In this document: one piece after another, positions 27,099-36,018 of the stretch
Layout of the letters: each line of letters opens with the position of its first letter
Numbering within the stretch: the stretch's first letter is position 1
NCBI GenBank assembly: GCA_900316265.1
Contig: ONCH01000015.1
Span: 45,663 to 109,662 of the forward strand
Source of the DNA: an uncultured Prevotellaceae bacterium
GTDB lineage: Bacteria > Bacteroidota > Bacteroidia > Bacteroidales > Bacteroidaceae
DNA: 64,000 nucleotides
Direction: 5' to 3'
The notes under the pieces: generated by a model
Told to the model about the DNA's origin: nothing
Databases searched by the model: none
Seen by the model: the letters and a program-made list of their open reading frames with translations, nothing else
Translations under genes and position numbers: made by a program

Positions 27099-28100
27099 TT
27101 ACTTGATATCGATGACGGGGATGTTGTCCTTATCGTTATAGTAGAGGTTCTCGCCAGCCATACCCCAGATGAAGGTATAGTAATAGGTGCCTGCAGCAGC
27201 GTGCATAGACCACTCTGGCGACATGATAGCCTGGTCGTTGTGGAGCCATACCACGCGACTCTCCTCAGGCTGGCCCATGATGTGGGCAATGGTCTGCTCC
27301 TGCGGGAGGTTGAAATAGTAGTAGGCCTCGATGCGGCGACCGTGGGTGTGAGGAGGCATCGTGTTCCACGCAGCACCTGGGTTGAGCTGAGTCAGACCAA
27401 GCTGGAGCTGGCAGGGGCCTTCCTCCAGTACGTCGTTGACGATGAGCTTATAGACGGTGCGGTTGTTGCACTCCTCCAGCGAACCGACAGGTCCCCAGAC
27501 TGCAGCCTTCAGCGAGCCCTTACGACCGTCGAGGGTGATCCACTGTGTCTTGTAGTGCTGGTGGGCGGTGGCCGAGTTCAGGTAGAACTTAGCAGGCTTC
27601 GAGGCATCCTTCGAGCGGAAGAGCACCTCCTTGTTAACATCCTTGTCCTTGCCGATGTGGCCACGACCAACGTACAGCGCCTCCTTGGGAGAGAGTGCAT
27701 ACTCCTTGCCATCGACGATGACAATACCGTCGCCCTCGCCACAGTTGACAATACCTATCTCACGGTTGTAGAGGAAATACTTCTCCTTGATGTTCTTATC
27801 GACATCGAGACCCAACTCCCAAAAGTTCTCCAGTTTCAGGGTCTTGTTCACTGGCATAGCACCGCCAAAGATGAAACGGTCGTAGTGGCTGTAGGTCAGC
27901 AGGATAGAGTCTGCGGCCATCACCTTCTCCATCACGAAACGCTCACGAAGGGTCTTCGTGTCGTAGTCTTTCACATCCTGAGGATGGCAGGCGGTCTGGA
28001 AACGAACATGCTGGGCACCAACGAAGCGGTCGGCTTCCTGTGCGTTGACAGAAACGAATGTCATTGCCAGGAGGGTTAGGGAAAGAATGTTTCTTTTCAT
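27099..28100 (-). CDS. kduI: 5-dehydro-4-deoxy-D-glucuronate isomerase with N-terminal signal peptide
   Basis: 333 residues. KduI isomerises the keto-deoxyuronate from unsaturated pectin or heparin fragments. Zinc-site segments [16 protein letters not shown] and [15 protein letters not shown] are present, as are [25 protein letters not shown] near the C-terminus and [12 protein letters not shown]. The family is normally cytosolic and about 280 residues. Here the protein begins [22 protein letters not shown], a convincing signal peptide, and is longer, so the enzyme may work in the periplasm. Flanked by an EIIC-like transporter and an ExuT-like transporter. Confidence 0.85.
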   Translation of the reverse strand: MKRNILSLTLLAMTFVSVNAQEADRFVGAQHVRFQTACHPQDVKDYDTKTLRERFVMEKVMAADSILLTYSHYDRFIFGGAMPVNKTLKLENFWELGLDVDKNIKEKYFLYNREIGIVNCGEGDGIVIVDGKEYALSPKEALYVGRGHIGKDKDVNKEVLFRSKDASKPAKFYLNSATAHQHYKTQWITLDGRKGSLKAAVWGPVGSLEECNNRTVYKLIVNDVLEEGPCQLQLGLTQLNPGAAWNTMPPHTHGRRIEAYYYFNLPQEQTIAHIMGQPEESRVVWLHNDQAIMSPEWSMHAAAGTYYYTFIWGMAGENLYYNDKDNIPVIDIK

Positions 28101-28109
28101 TTCTATTTT

Positions 28110-29477
28110 TTATTTATTGAGTTTTTCTTCTTTTACGATGCGGAGGCGGTTATAGACAACCAGACCCACCGTGATTAACGTGAGGACAGCTGCACCAATC
28201 CACTTCAGGTAGGCCACGCACTTGTAGATAACCCATCCGAAGAGCGACGAGGCGAAGTCGAGAGCGCCACCCTCAAAACCTGCGGGAATATCGGCTGCTT
28301 TGTCGCCAGTCTGCTCGAAGACGGTATGGGCGGCCTGTGTGAAGGCTGGTGCCATATCGGTAACAAAGTAAAGACCGACAGCCAGCGCAACGAGTCCGAT
28401 GATGAACGTCTTGACAACATTACCCTTCGTGAAAGGCAACACCACAGGGAACAGGTAGAACATGCCTGCCAGCGAGGCCAGAGGCAGGAACTGGTTGCCT
28501 GGGAGCACCACAGCAAGACCCAAAGCCACGGGAATGAGCAGCAGGGAAACGACCAACGTGGTGGGGTGACCGATGACCACGGCTGGCGACATACCGATAT
28601 ATATCTTCTTGCCATTGAACTTGCGCTTGACCACCTCCTGCGTCTTCTCGGCGATGGGTTTCAGACCCTCGATAAAGAGACTGGTGATACGGGGAATGAG
28701 TTCCATAACGGCACCCATCGTGACTCCCAGGAAGAGAATCTTCTTGATATCGAGCTGAGCCAGACAACCGATGAGGGCACCAACAATGACGCCCAACACC
28801 AACGGTTCACCCAGCACGCCGAACTTCTTCTTCAGGCCGTCGGCATCGATATTCAGGCGGTTGAAGCCTGGAATCATATCAAGCGCTTTGCCGATAATCA
28901 GGGCAAAAGGCACAAAGCTCTGACAGAACGGCTGAGGGATGCTGATGCCCTGCCACTCTGGATAGTATTCCTGGAACTTGTCGGCTGTAAGGTCTGCCAT
29001 CACGAGCGTAACCACATAGCACACAATGGCGGCAAAGTAGCCCCACGCCAGCGACTGGTCCATCACGAAATATGCCACAGCACCAATGAAGGCGAAGTGC
29101 CAGTAGTTCCAGAGGTCGATATTGACAGTACGCGTACACTTGGTGACGACCAGCAAGAAGTTGACACCCAGACAGATAGGAATGATGAGTGCGCCAACCG
29201 CCGTATTGTAAGCCACAGCAGCTGCAGCAGGCCACCCCATATCAAAAACCTTCAACTGCAGGTGGTACAACTCGCTGATAGCACTCAACGGACCACCAAA
29301 GTTCGTAGTAAGCAAGGCGGTGACGATTCCCAAGCCGACGAAACCCACGCCGACATACAGTCCACTCTTCAGCGAGCGTCCGAAAGTAAGACCAATGCAG
29401 AGGCCGATAATCGTGAAGAGAATCGGCATCATAACACTGGCACCTAAGCTAATGATATAGCTGAATACTTGTTCCAT
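28110..29477 (-). CDS. galactitol-type PTS EIIC-like permease without EIIA/EIIB
   Basis: 455 residues with about 10-12 hydrophobic segments. It resembles GatC-family EIIC proteins (LTFGRSLKSGLYVGVGFVG at the N-terminus; MSPAVVIGHPTTLVVSLLLIPVALG late). The family normally moves galactitol or a related sugar while EIIB phosphorylates it. No EIIA, EIIB, HPr or EI is visible here, and PTS components are rare in Bacteroidota, so it may act as a facilitator or symporter. First gene of the operon with kduI (9 bp) and the MFS gene. Confidence 0.82.
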   Translation of the reverse strand: MEQVFSYIISLGASVMMPILFTIIGLCIGLTFGRSLKSGLYVGVGFVGLGIVTALLTTNFGGPLSAISELYHLQLKVFDMGWPAAAAVAYNTAVGALIIPICLGVNFLLVVTKCTRTVNIDLWNYWHFAFIGAVAYFVMDQSLAWGYFAAIVCYVVTLVMADLTADKFQEYYPEWQGISIPQPFCQSFVPFALIIGKALDMIPGFNRLNIDADGLKKKFGVLGEPLVLGVIVGALIGCLAQLDIKKILFLGVTMGAVMELIPRITSLFIEGLKPIAEKTQEVVKRKFNGKKIYIGMSPAVVIGHPTTLVVSLLLIPVALGLAVVLPGNQFLPLASLAGMFYLFPVVLPFTKGNVVKTFIIGLVALAVGLYFVTDMAPAFTQAAHTVFEQTGDKAADIPAGFEGGALDFASSLFGWVIYKCVAYLKWIGAAVLTLITVGLVVYNRLRIVKEEKLNK

Positions 29478-29514
29478 GAAAGATTTGTTTATATGTTTTT
29501 AAGTGTAGTGTCTG

Positions 29515-29522
29515 CAAAGGTA
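29515..29522 (-). promoter_or_regulatory. -7 box for the EIIC/kduI/MFS operon
   Basis: TACCTTTG on the minus strand, 37 nt from the EIIC start; no clear -33 box. Confidence 0.55.
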
Positions 29523-29578
29523 CGAAATAAATATGAAATGTGAAAAGTGAAAGATGGAAAAATTCATGCAAACGTTTA

Positions 29579-32059
29579 CTAATCCTGGAAATAGACCTTC
29601 TTAACACGGTTGCTGACACTGGTCATTACCTCATAGGGAATGGTGTCAAGCACATCAGAAAGCACGGTCACTGGCAGGTGTTCACCGAAGATTTCCACCA
29701 TATCGCCCTCATGACAGTCGATTCCCGTCACGTCAATCATGGCCACGTCCATACAGATATTACCTACATAGGGTGCCTTCTGACCATTGACCAGACAATA
29801 GCCGGCACCACGACCGAGGTGGCGATTCAGACCGTCAGCATAGCCAATAGGGATGGCGGCAATGACACTGTCGCGCGTCAGGACACCCTTACGGCTGTAA
29901 CCCACCGTCTCCTCCTTGGGAACGTGACGCAACTGGAGAATGGTGGTCTTGAGGGTTGAGACGGTATGCAGCATGCGATTGTCACGAGGATCTACGCCAT
30001 AGAGACCAAGGCCGAGACGACACATATCCATCTGGCGTTCAGGGAAATGCTCGATTGCAGCGCTGTTGTCCATGTGACGGATTATCTTATGACTGAATGC
30101 GGCCTGCAACTGGCGACTGGCCTTGTCGAACTTCTCGAATTGCATGGTGGAGAAGTTGTCGAAGTCGTCACTGTCAGAACCCACAAAATGGGAGAACACC
30201 GAGCGCGGAATGATGGCATTCTGCCCTTTGAGACGGCGGATAACCTCGTCGATATCTTTCTCTGGGTCGAAGCCCAGGCGGTGCATACCCGTGTCGAGCT
30301 TGATATGTACGGGCCAACCCGTAATGCCCTGTTGCTCAGCAGCATGGATAAGCGCATCCATCAAGCGGAAAGAATAGACCTCTGGCTCCAGGTCGTAGTC
30401 GAACATCGTCTTGAAAGCAGTCATCTCTGGGTTCATAATCATGATGTTCTGCGTGATGCCGTTGTTGCGAAGCGTGACGCCCTCGTCAGCTACGGCTACG
30501 GCAAGATAGTCGACACGATGCTCCTGAAGCGTTTTGGCAACCTCCACAGCACCAGCACCGTAGGCATCAGCCTTCACCATGCAGACGAGCTTCGTCTCTG
30601 GTTTCAGGAATGAACGGTAGAAGTTGAGGTTATCGACCACAGCGTTGAGATTGACCTCCAGAATAGTCTCGTGAACCTTCTGCTCCAGCAGTTCCGTGAT
30701 ACGGTCAAAGCCAAAGGGACGAGCACCCTTGATAAGGATAACCTCGTCGTGGAGAGAGCGGAACACATCGCTGGCAAGCAACTGGTCGGTAGTCGTAAAG
30801 AAGTGCTGGGCAGGAAGTGTGAAGACACCTTTCTGTGTGCTGATATGCGAGCCTACAGCCAGCAGATGACGAATGCCACGCTCCATACAGAGACTGTTGA
30901 CCTTGCTGTAGAGGTCGTAGTCGGACATTCCACTCTGATAGATATCACTAAGGATAAGGACACCTCCCTTAGAGAGGGTTCTGCGTGCCATGAAGTCGAG
31001 CGCAATATCAAGGGAGTTGATATCGCTGTTGTAAGAGTCGTTGATGAGAATACAGCCATGCTGTCCCTCCTTCACCTCCAGACGCATTGCTACTGGTTCC
31101 AGCAACGCCATACGTTCAGCCAACTGGTCGGGGGTAAGACCTAAGTAGAGCGCCACTGCTGCACAGGCAAAGGAGCACTGAAGCGAGGCCTCATCGAAGA
31201 AAGGCAGACTATAGAACGCGCGCGTTCCTTTATATATATAGGAAACAGAGGTGAGAGGTGAGGAATCAGAGGCGAAAGACACCTTTTCGATATAGAAGGG
31301 GGCGGAGGGGTTCTCGCGACTCCAGCCAATCTTCTCGCCCTTGAAGCCAGAACGACGAATACAGCGACTGATGATGTCATCATCACTATTATACGCAAGG
31401 ACTTTGGCATTGCTGAAGAGTTGCATCTTCTCCATGCACTTCTCCTCCATAGAGCGGAAATTCTCCTGATGGGCAGCACCCAAGGAGGTGAGCAGGCCAA
31501 TAGTGGGCTGAATGATATCGGTAAGTGACGCCATCTCATCGGGTTGACTGATGCCTGCCTCGAAGATACCCACTTGCGTATGCTCGTTGAGTAGCCATAC
31601 GGAGAGAGGGACACCTATCTGCGAGTTAAAGCTCTTGGGCGAGCGAGTTACCGTCATCGAGGGCGAGAGGAGTTGGTTAAGCCACTCCTTGACCATCGTC
31701 TTACCATTAGAGCCTGTAATACCCACGATGGGGATGTCGAACTCATCACGATGACGCTCGGCAAGACGTTGTAGGGCCTCTAAAGGAGAAGGAACAACGA
31801 GGAAGTTGGCGTCCTTATAAGAGCCCGCCGGAGATGCGGCAGGAGCAGTGGCAACCACAAAGTTGCGAACACCACGGCGATAGAGGTCGTCAATATAGCG
31901 GTGACCGTCATTGCGGGCAGTCTTCAATGCGAAGAATAGTGTTTCTTCAGGAAAACATAGTGAACGGCTGTCAGTGAGTAGCCAGCCTATGGTAGCATCA
32001 GCAGTGCCAATGCGTCGCGCTCCGATGAGCGTAGTAATCTTTTCTATGGTGTAATTCAT
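29579..32059 (-). CDS. murF: bifunctional MurF ligase / alanine racemase
   Basis: 826 residues, the MurF-Alr fusion known from Bacteroidota. Residues about 1-450 are MurF (ATP loop GITGSNGKTMVKEW, NSYNSD-type motif INDSYNSD), which adds D-Ala-D-Ala to UDP-MurNAc-tripeptide. Residues about 455-826 are a PLP alanine racemase (PLP Lys in VKADAYGAG; GYADGLNRHLG; YVGNICMD). Two in-frame repeat insertions are visible: a PAASPAG segment (about 72-78) and a heptad-encoded SDSSPLTS (about 262-271). Its ATG overlaps the GSCFA stop (ATGA); last gene of the CHASE2 operon. Confidence 0.95.
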   Translation of the reverse strand: MNYTIEKITTLIGARRIGTADATIGWLLTDSRSLCFPEETLFFALKTARNDGHRYIDDLYRRGVRNFVVATAPAASPAGSYKDANFLVVPSPLEALQRLAERHRDEFDIPIVGITGSNGKTMVKEWLNQLLSPSMTVTRSPKSFNSQIGVPLSVWLLNEHTQVGIFEAGISQPDEMASLTDIIQPTIGLLTSLGAAHQENFRSMEEKCMEKMQLFSNAKVLAYNSDDDIISRCIRRSGFKGEKIGWSRENPSAPFYIEKVSFASDSSPLTSVSYIYKGTRAFYSLPFFDEASLQCSFACAAVALYLGLTPDQLAERMALLEPVAMRLEVKEGQHGCILINDSYNSDINSLDIALDFMARRTLSKGGVLILSDIYQSGMSDYDLYSKVNSLCMERGIRHLLAVGSHISTQKGVFTLPAQHFFTTTDQLLASDVFRSLHDEVILIKGARPFGFDRITELLEQKVHETILEVNLNAVVDNLNFYRSFLKPETKLVCMVKADAYGAGAVEVAKTLQEHRVDYLAVAVADEGVTLRNNGITQNIMIMNPEMTAFKTMFDYDLEPEVYSFRLMDALIHAAEQQGITGWPVHIKLDTGMHRLGFDPEKDIDEVIRRLKGQNAIIPRSVFSHFVGSDSDDFDNFSTMQFEKFDKASRQLQAAFSHKIIRHMDNSAAIEHFPERQMDMCRLGLGLYGVDPRDNRMLHTVSTLKTTILQLRHVPKEETVGYSRKGVLTRDSVIAAIPIGYADGLNRHLGRGAGYCLVNGQKAPYVGNICMDVAMIDVTGIDCHEGDMVEIFGEHLPVTVLSDVLDTIPYEVMTSVSNRVKKVYFQD
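31247..31274 (-). repeat. heptanucleotide array inside murF
   Basis: Units AGAGGTG, AGAGGTG, AGGAATC, AGAGGCG on the plus strand, encoding part of SDSSPLTS. Same unit as the array in cca at 59527. Confidence 0.75.
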
Positions 32060-32898
32060 AATGTTAAATGAGGATATTTCTTTTTAAGTTCTGCTACCTT
32101 CAACAGGGTCTGCTCATGGAAGGCGCGATATTCTGGGGAGTCGGCATTGAAGGGTTTGTGGGCCAGTGCCTGTTTCAATGGGCGCCACTCAGCAAGGAAG
32201 TGCTTGGCGCCTGGAGAGAAGCAGCTATCCACAAGGCGTTCCCAGATGTATTCCACAGTCTGTGGAGAGGGGTGCAGCATATCGTCAGCATAGAAGCGAT
32301 AGTCGCGAAGCTCGTCCATCACGATTTCATAAGCTGGGAAATAGGACATGGAGCCCGCCAGAGAAACAGCAGGAATAGTGGAAAGAACCTGCTGAACGGC
32401 GAGGAGGAGAGTGGCCTTCGAGAGCTGGCTCTCATGATAGCCATATTTACGATAGCGAATGGGGCTAACAGTAAAAACGATATGAACGTCTGGACGGAGT
32501 TGCCGGAGAACAGATACAGCCTGACTCAGATAGTTGGCACACTGGTCGACAGTGAGTTCTTCTTCCTGGAAAAGAACCTGTGGCCGTTTCTCGCAGTTGT
32601 CAACAATTTCGCCAGTTTCTTTAAGACGATAGATGTGGTTAGTACCGAGAGTCAGGAAAGCGACACGAGGACCCGTTGACGATGCGGCAGGAGTAGTGGT
32701 GGCCAAGCGCTGAAGGGTGTGGAGGATGCTGGCAGGATTATACATCACGCCAAAGGGATTGGCAATGACGGGAAAGGCCTCCTCACGGAAGCGTTGTCCG
32801 ATAGCATCGGCAAAACAAGAGCCCACGAAGAGAATCTCTTCACAGGGCTCTATGAGGAAAGACGGTTTGTCGATGGTCACCTGCGTACGGAACTCCAT
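32056..32898 (-). CDS. GSCFA domain protein (SGNH-like hydrolase fold)
   Basis: 280 residues from ATG 32898. Begins MEFRTQVTIDKP and carries the naming motif LFVGSCFADAIG (about 25-35). GSCFA proteins resemble GDSL/SGNH esterases, with the catalytic Ser in GSCF; substrates are unestablished. In Bacteroidota it commonly sits beside murF-alr, as here with a 4-bp overlap, so a cell-wall or glycan-ester role is plausible inference. A TTTPAASSTG segment (about 70) is encoded by a repeat shared with murF and the caspase gene. Its start overlaps the DUF4384 stop by 1 base (TGATG). Confidence 0.87.
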   Translation of the reverse strand: MEFRTQVTIDKPSFLIEPCEEILFVGSCFADAIGQRFREEAFPVIANPFGVMYNPASILHTLQRLATTTPAASSTGPRVAFLTLGTNHIYRLKETGEIVDNCEKRPQVLFQEEELTVDQCANYLSQAVSVLRQLRPDVHIVFTVSPIRYRKYGYHESQLSKATLLLAVQQVLSTIPAVSLAGSMSYFPAYEIVMDELRDYRFYADDMLHPSPQTVEYIWERLVDSCFSPGAKHFLAEWRPLKQALAHKPFNADSPEYRAFHEQTLLKVAELKKKYPHLTL

Positions 32899-33809
32899 CA
32901 CTTCACCTGATAAAAACGACGGTTGAGACCTACACGCATGGTGCCCTGTCCACCTGTTTTGATAGTGTCCATCACAATGCTGAAGTCCACCGGTTCACGT
33001 ACTGCCATCAGTAGGAGCGTCTCGTCAGACGGTTCATCACCAAAAATAAACGGTTCGGCCTTAAAAGACACCGTACTCATGGCTGGTACTAACAGATGGG
33101 CACAGGTAGCTGCAGCATCCATCGGCAATACAAGATACTTGTTACCCTTACTGTCGATATCCAGCAGGTTCATATACAGCAGTTCTGGTGTACGGTTGGT
33201 GACACGCAGGTAACAACTGGTATTTGGTGCGATATGGTCCTCAAGGGGAAGACCAGTAGTACAGTCTATCAGTTCAAACTGCACATCGTAGTCAGTAGAT
33301 ATGGGGGCAGAGGAATCGATGAGGAGAGCCTCTACTGTTTTGTCTGCAGAAGAGCTATCGACTGACAGCAAATTCCCCAGCTGATTCAGGAGTAGCGAAT
33401 CATTGGACGATGAACGATAGGCTGTAGCCGTTGCCTGCATATAGGTATTGGGATGCGACATTTTCTCGCTATCGTCGGAGAACAGTTGCTTGACAACATA
33501 GCTGAGGTATTGCTTGGAGAGGTTCTTCGACTTACCTTTCAGATTCTTGATAAGGTCAGCCACCGTATTGGTGCCAGGAGAGGTAAACGAATACATCTTG
33601 GCATTCTTCTCGTCGATAACCGTCACAGCACTCTCCTCGCCTATCTGCACCTTGTTCTGTGCAGACAACACCTTGCGAGCCTTCAACGGCACCATTGTCT
33701 TGCCATTATGCCAGCGGGCTGAACCCACGACAGAGTAAACTGTATACGACTGAGCTATCAGCGACAATGGCATGAGCGCCAACAGCAAAAGGATAATTCT
33801 ACTTTTCAT
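32898..33809 (-). CDS. exported protein with FecR-like start and DUF4384-like domain
   Basis: 303 residues from ATG 33809 (signal peptide MKSRIILLLLALMPLSLIAQ). The N-terminal part (SVVGSARWHNGKTMVPLKARKV) resembles a FecR-type small beta domain. The C-terminal half (about 185-300: CYLRVTNRTPELLYMNLLDID, KYLVLPMDAA) resembles DUF4384, a domain repeatedly paired with caspase-like and kinase proteins. No catalytic residues are evident. It overlaps the caspase gene by 11 bp and the GSCFA gene by 1 bp, so it should be made stoichiometrically with them. Role unknown; a regulatory or substrate partner of the caspase-like protein is inference. Confidence 0.7.
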   Translation of the reverse strand: MKSRIILLLLALMPLSLIAQSYTVYSVVGSARWHNGKTMVPLKARKVLSAQNKVQIGEESAVTVIDEKNAKMYSFTSPGTNTVADLIKNLKGKSKNLSKQYLSYVVKQLFSDDSEKMSHPNTYMQATATAYRSSSNDSLLLNQLGNLLSVDSSSADKTVEALLIDSSAPISTDYDVQFELIDCTTGLPLEDHIAPNTSCYLRVTNRTPELLYMNLLDIDSKGNKYLVLPMDAAATCAHLLVPAMSTVSFKAEPFIFGDEPSDETLLLMAVREPVDFSIVMDTIKTGGQGTMRVGLNRRFYQVK

Positions 33810-36015
33810 AGGTAAAGATGTTAAAGTGTTCGATACCACTAGGATTCATAAATACCGGTGTCTGCTTATAATCGGTCGTCTTACGTACCGCTTCATAGAG
33901 GTATGCATCAAGACTGCGAGTTGACAGTCCCTCATCACCGTCCTTACGAGCTGCACCGTTAAAAGCCTCTACCAAAGCCTTTGTGAAGGCACCGTTACCC
34001 CACGTGGGATCTTCTTTCGACTTGGTATCTCCAGCACTAGAGGCATAGAATAACATACCATTCTTTGAACGGCGCAATTGCTCGACAAAGTGCTCGGCAG
34101 CAGCTGAACGGTTGCCCTCCAACAGGCCAGCGGAATAGCAGGCATCAGCAAAGACTACAAATTTGGAGTTAATCTTCTCAGCAGCATCCTTGAAGTCCGT
34201 AGCGCTGAAGCACTCGTAGGTTCGCTTGGTGTTACCGCCATAAGGCATGAAGAAGAAACGGTCGCGCTCATCACGATAACCGTGACCAGCAAAGAAGAAC
34301 ATACACAGGTCATTGGGACGGGCCTCCTGCCCCATCCATTCCATCGCCTCGAAGATATCGCCACGTGTAGCCTCCTGGTCACAGAGCAGCTTCACTTCCA
34401 CCTCAGTGAAAGGATGACCCTTCTTGGAACGCAGCACATTGGCGAAGTCGTTGGCATCCTTGACGGTCATCTTCAAGGGAAGGAGTTTCTCATCCTTATA
34501 GTCACCGACTCCAACAACTACAGCAAAAAGACGTGGAAGGTCTGCCTCTGAGACATTCTCACGGATGAGGCGTATGGTAGCAGGGATACTATTACCCTTT
34601 TCGTTCTGTGCAAAAAGCATGATGGTACAGTCGCGATTAGGAACATCAACTTCTATCATATCAGCCTGCTTGACGGCACGAGAGTCTGGCTGACGAACAC
34701 CGTCAACCATAACCGTTACCTTAGTAGAACTCTCCAAGCCCTGTGCCAGCAACTGGTATTTCAGTTTGACGACATCCGTATGGAACAAGGACTGATCCTC
34801 TGGATAGAGAATGCGCACCACAGGAGCACCATTGGTCTGGCTCATTTCCTCCTCTATCTGGTCCTGAGTATTATTTACCGGAGATGCCGCAGGAGTGATG
34901 GCAGAGGCCACATCAGAAGCATCATCCGTTGGAGTTGCTACAGGGGCTGAGACTGGGGCGGGCACTTTATCGTCCTGCTTGAGAGTAAGAGCCTCCAAAG
35001 GAACGTCCCAGTGAGTAGATGCAGAAGGCGGTAAGTCACGCTGTATCTCAGAGTCTTTGGGCAAAACCACTAATGACTTCTTACGCTGGGCCTGTTGAGC
35101 AACCTGTAACTTCAGTTGGCGGAGTCTCTCCAAACGCACCACCTCCAGGCTATCAGCAATCATCATCGAGTCGATAGTGGCTATCATGCGTTTATTGAGA
35201 ACACCTGTAGTGGTTAGGCTATCCATCAGTGCCTGATTCAGAGAGTCGAGTTGCTCAGTACGAGATAGCTTAACGAGGTCCATGAGTTTCACCAAACTAT
35301 CAGGACGCTCAGAAGGAGGGAGAATGGTGGCAGAGTAGCCGACAGGCGGGTCTGCAATAGCAGTAGCCACTGCTGATACAGCGGGAGTAGTGGCAACGGA
35401 ATTCACAGGAGCCGCTACGGGAGCAGTTGTAGCAGGAGCAGTAGATGTTGAAGAGGCGGTAGGTGCCTGTGCAATAATCTTGGTGGGTCGTTCGAATTCA
35501 GAAACGAGGGTTACATCCTTACCATCAGACATATCGCGCCAACGCTTAGCCTCCACACTGTCAGCCTCAACGAGAACACCCTTCTGATAGAGTTCGGCCA
35601 GTTTACGCTGAGCGGGCACATAACCACGCAAAGCCGATGCCTTCATATACATCAACGCCTGATCGTAATTGACAGGCAGACCATCGCCATTCATATAGCA
35701 GGTGGCCAGTCCGTATTCAGCCTTAGCATGGCGTTGTCGTGCAGCACGCTTGAACCACATGGATGCCGAGCTATAGTCTTTTGACCCACTCTCACCCAGA
35801 TAGTACATCTTACCCAATTGGTACTGTGCCTCCGCAAGTCCCTTGTTGGCGGCCTGCGTATAGAGTTCAAGGGCAGCATCCATCTGTCCTGCCTCGTATT
35901 TGGCATTTGCATCATTGAGCAATTCCGGGGCTGTCTGAGCCACTGCCATAACCGTCATTGCAGTCATCAGCAGTATTGCGCATAGTCTTTTATTCATATT
36001 CATCATCTCTTTCAT
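33799..36015 (-). CDS. exported caspase-like (C14) protease with Sel1 repeats
   Basis: 738 residues. Signal peptide (about 1-27; in-frame ATGs at 36003 and 35997 are alternatives). Sel1/TPR-like repeats follow at about 30-150 (AEAQYQLGKMYYLGE, AKAEYGLATCYMNGDG), then a long Ala/Thr/Pro-rich linker (about 180-400), an Ig-like segment (about 405-490, VRILYPEDQSLFHTD) and a caspase fold (about 495-738) with catalytic His578 in FFAGHGYRD and Cys626 in FADACYSAGLL. The dyad is intact, so proteolysis is expected, in the periplasm if the signal is used. Located 3 bp after CHASE2 and overlapping the DUF4384 gene. Target unknown. Confidence 0.88.
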   Translation of the reverse strand: MKEMMNMNKRLCAILLMTAMTVMAVAQTAPELLNDANAKYEAGQMDAALELYTQAANKGLAEAQYQLGKMYYLGESGSKDYSSASMWFKRAARQRHAKAEYGLATCYMNGDGLPVNYDQALMYMKASALRGYVPAQRKLAELYQKGVLVEADSVEAKRWRDMSDGKDVTLVSEFERPTKIIAQAPTASSTSTAPATTAPVAAPVNSVATTPAVSAVATAIADPPVGYSATILPPSERPDSLVKLMDLVKLSRTEQLDSLNQALMDSLTTTGVLNKRMIATIDSMMIADSLEVVRLERLRQLKLQVAQQAQRKKSLVVLPKDSEIQRDLPPSASTHWDVPLEALTLKQDDKVPAPVSAPVATPTDDASDVASAITPAASPVNNTQDQIEEEMSQTNGAPVVRILYPEDQSLFHTDVVKLKYQLLAQGLESSTKVTVMVDGVRQPDSRAVKQADMIEVDVPNRDCTIMLFAQNEKGNSIPATIRLIRENVSEADLPRLFAVVVGVGDYKDEKLLPLKMTVKDANDFANVLRSKKGHPFTEVEVKLLCDQEATRGDIFEAMEWMGQEARPNDLCMFFFAGHGYRDERDRFFFMPYGGNTKRTYECFSATDFKDAAEKINSKFVVFADACYSAGLLEGNRSAAAEHFVEQLRRSKNGMLFYASSAGDTKSKEDPTWGNGAFTKALVEAFNGAARKDGDEGLSTRSLDAYLYEAVRKTTDYKQTPVFMNPSGIEHFNIFTYEK

Positions 36016-36018
36016 CGT

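Noticed and set aside
28326-29447. 373-codon plus-strand frame opposite the EIIC gene
   Set aside because: Its polar low-complexity composition is the antisense image of a membrane protein.
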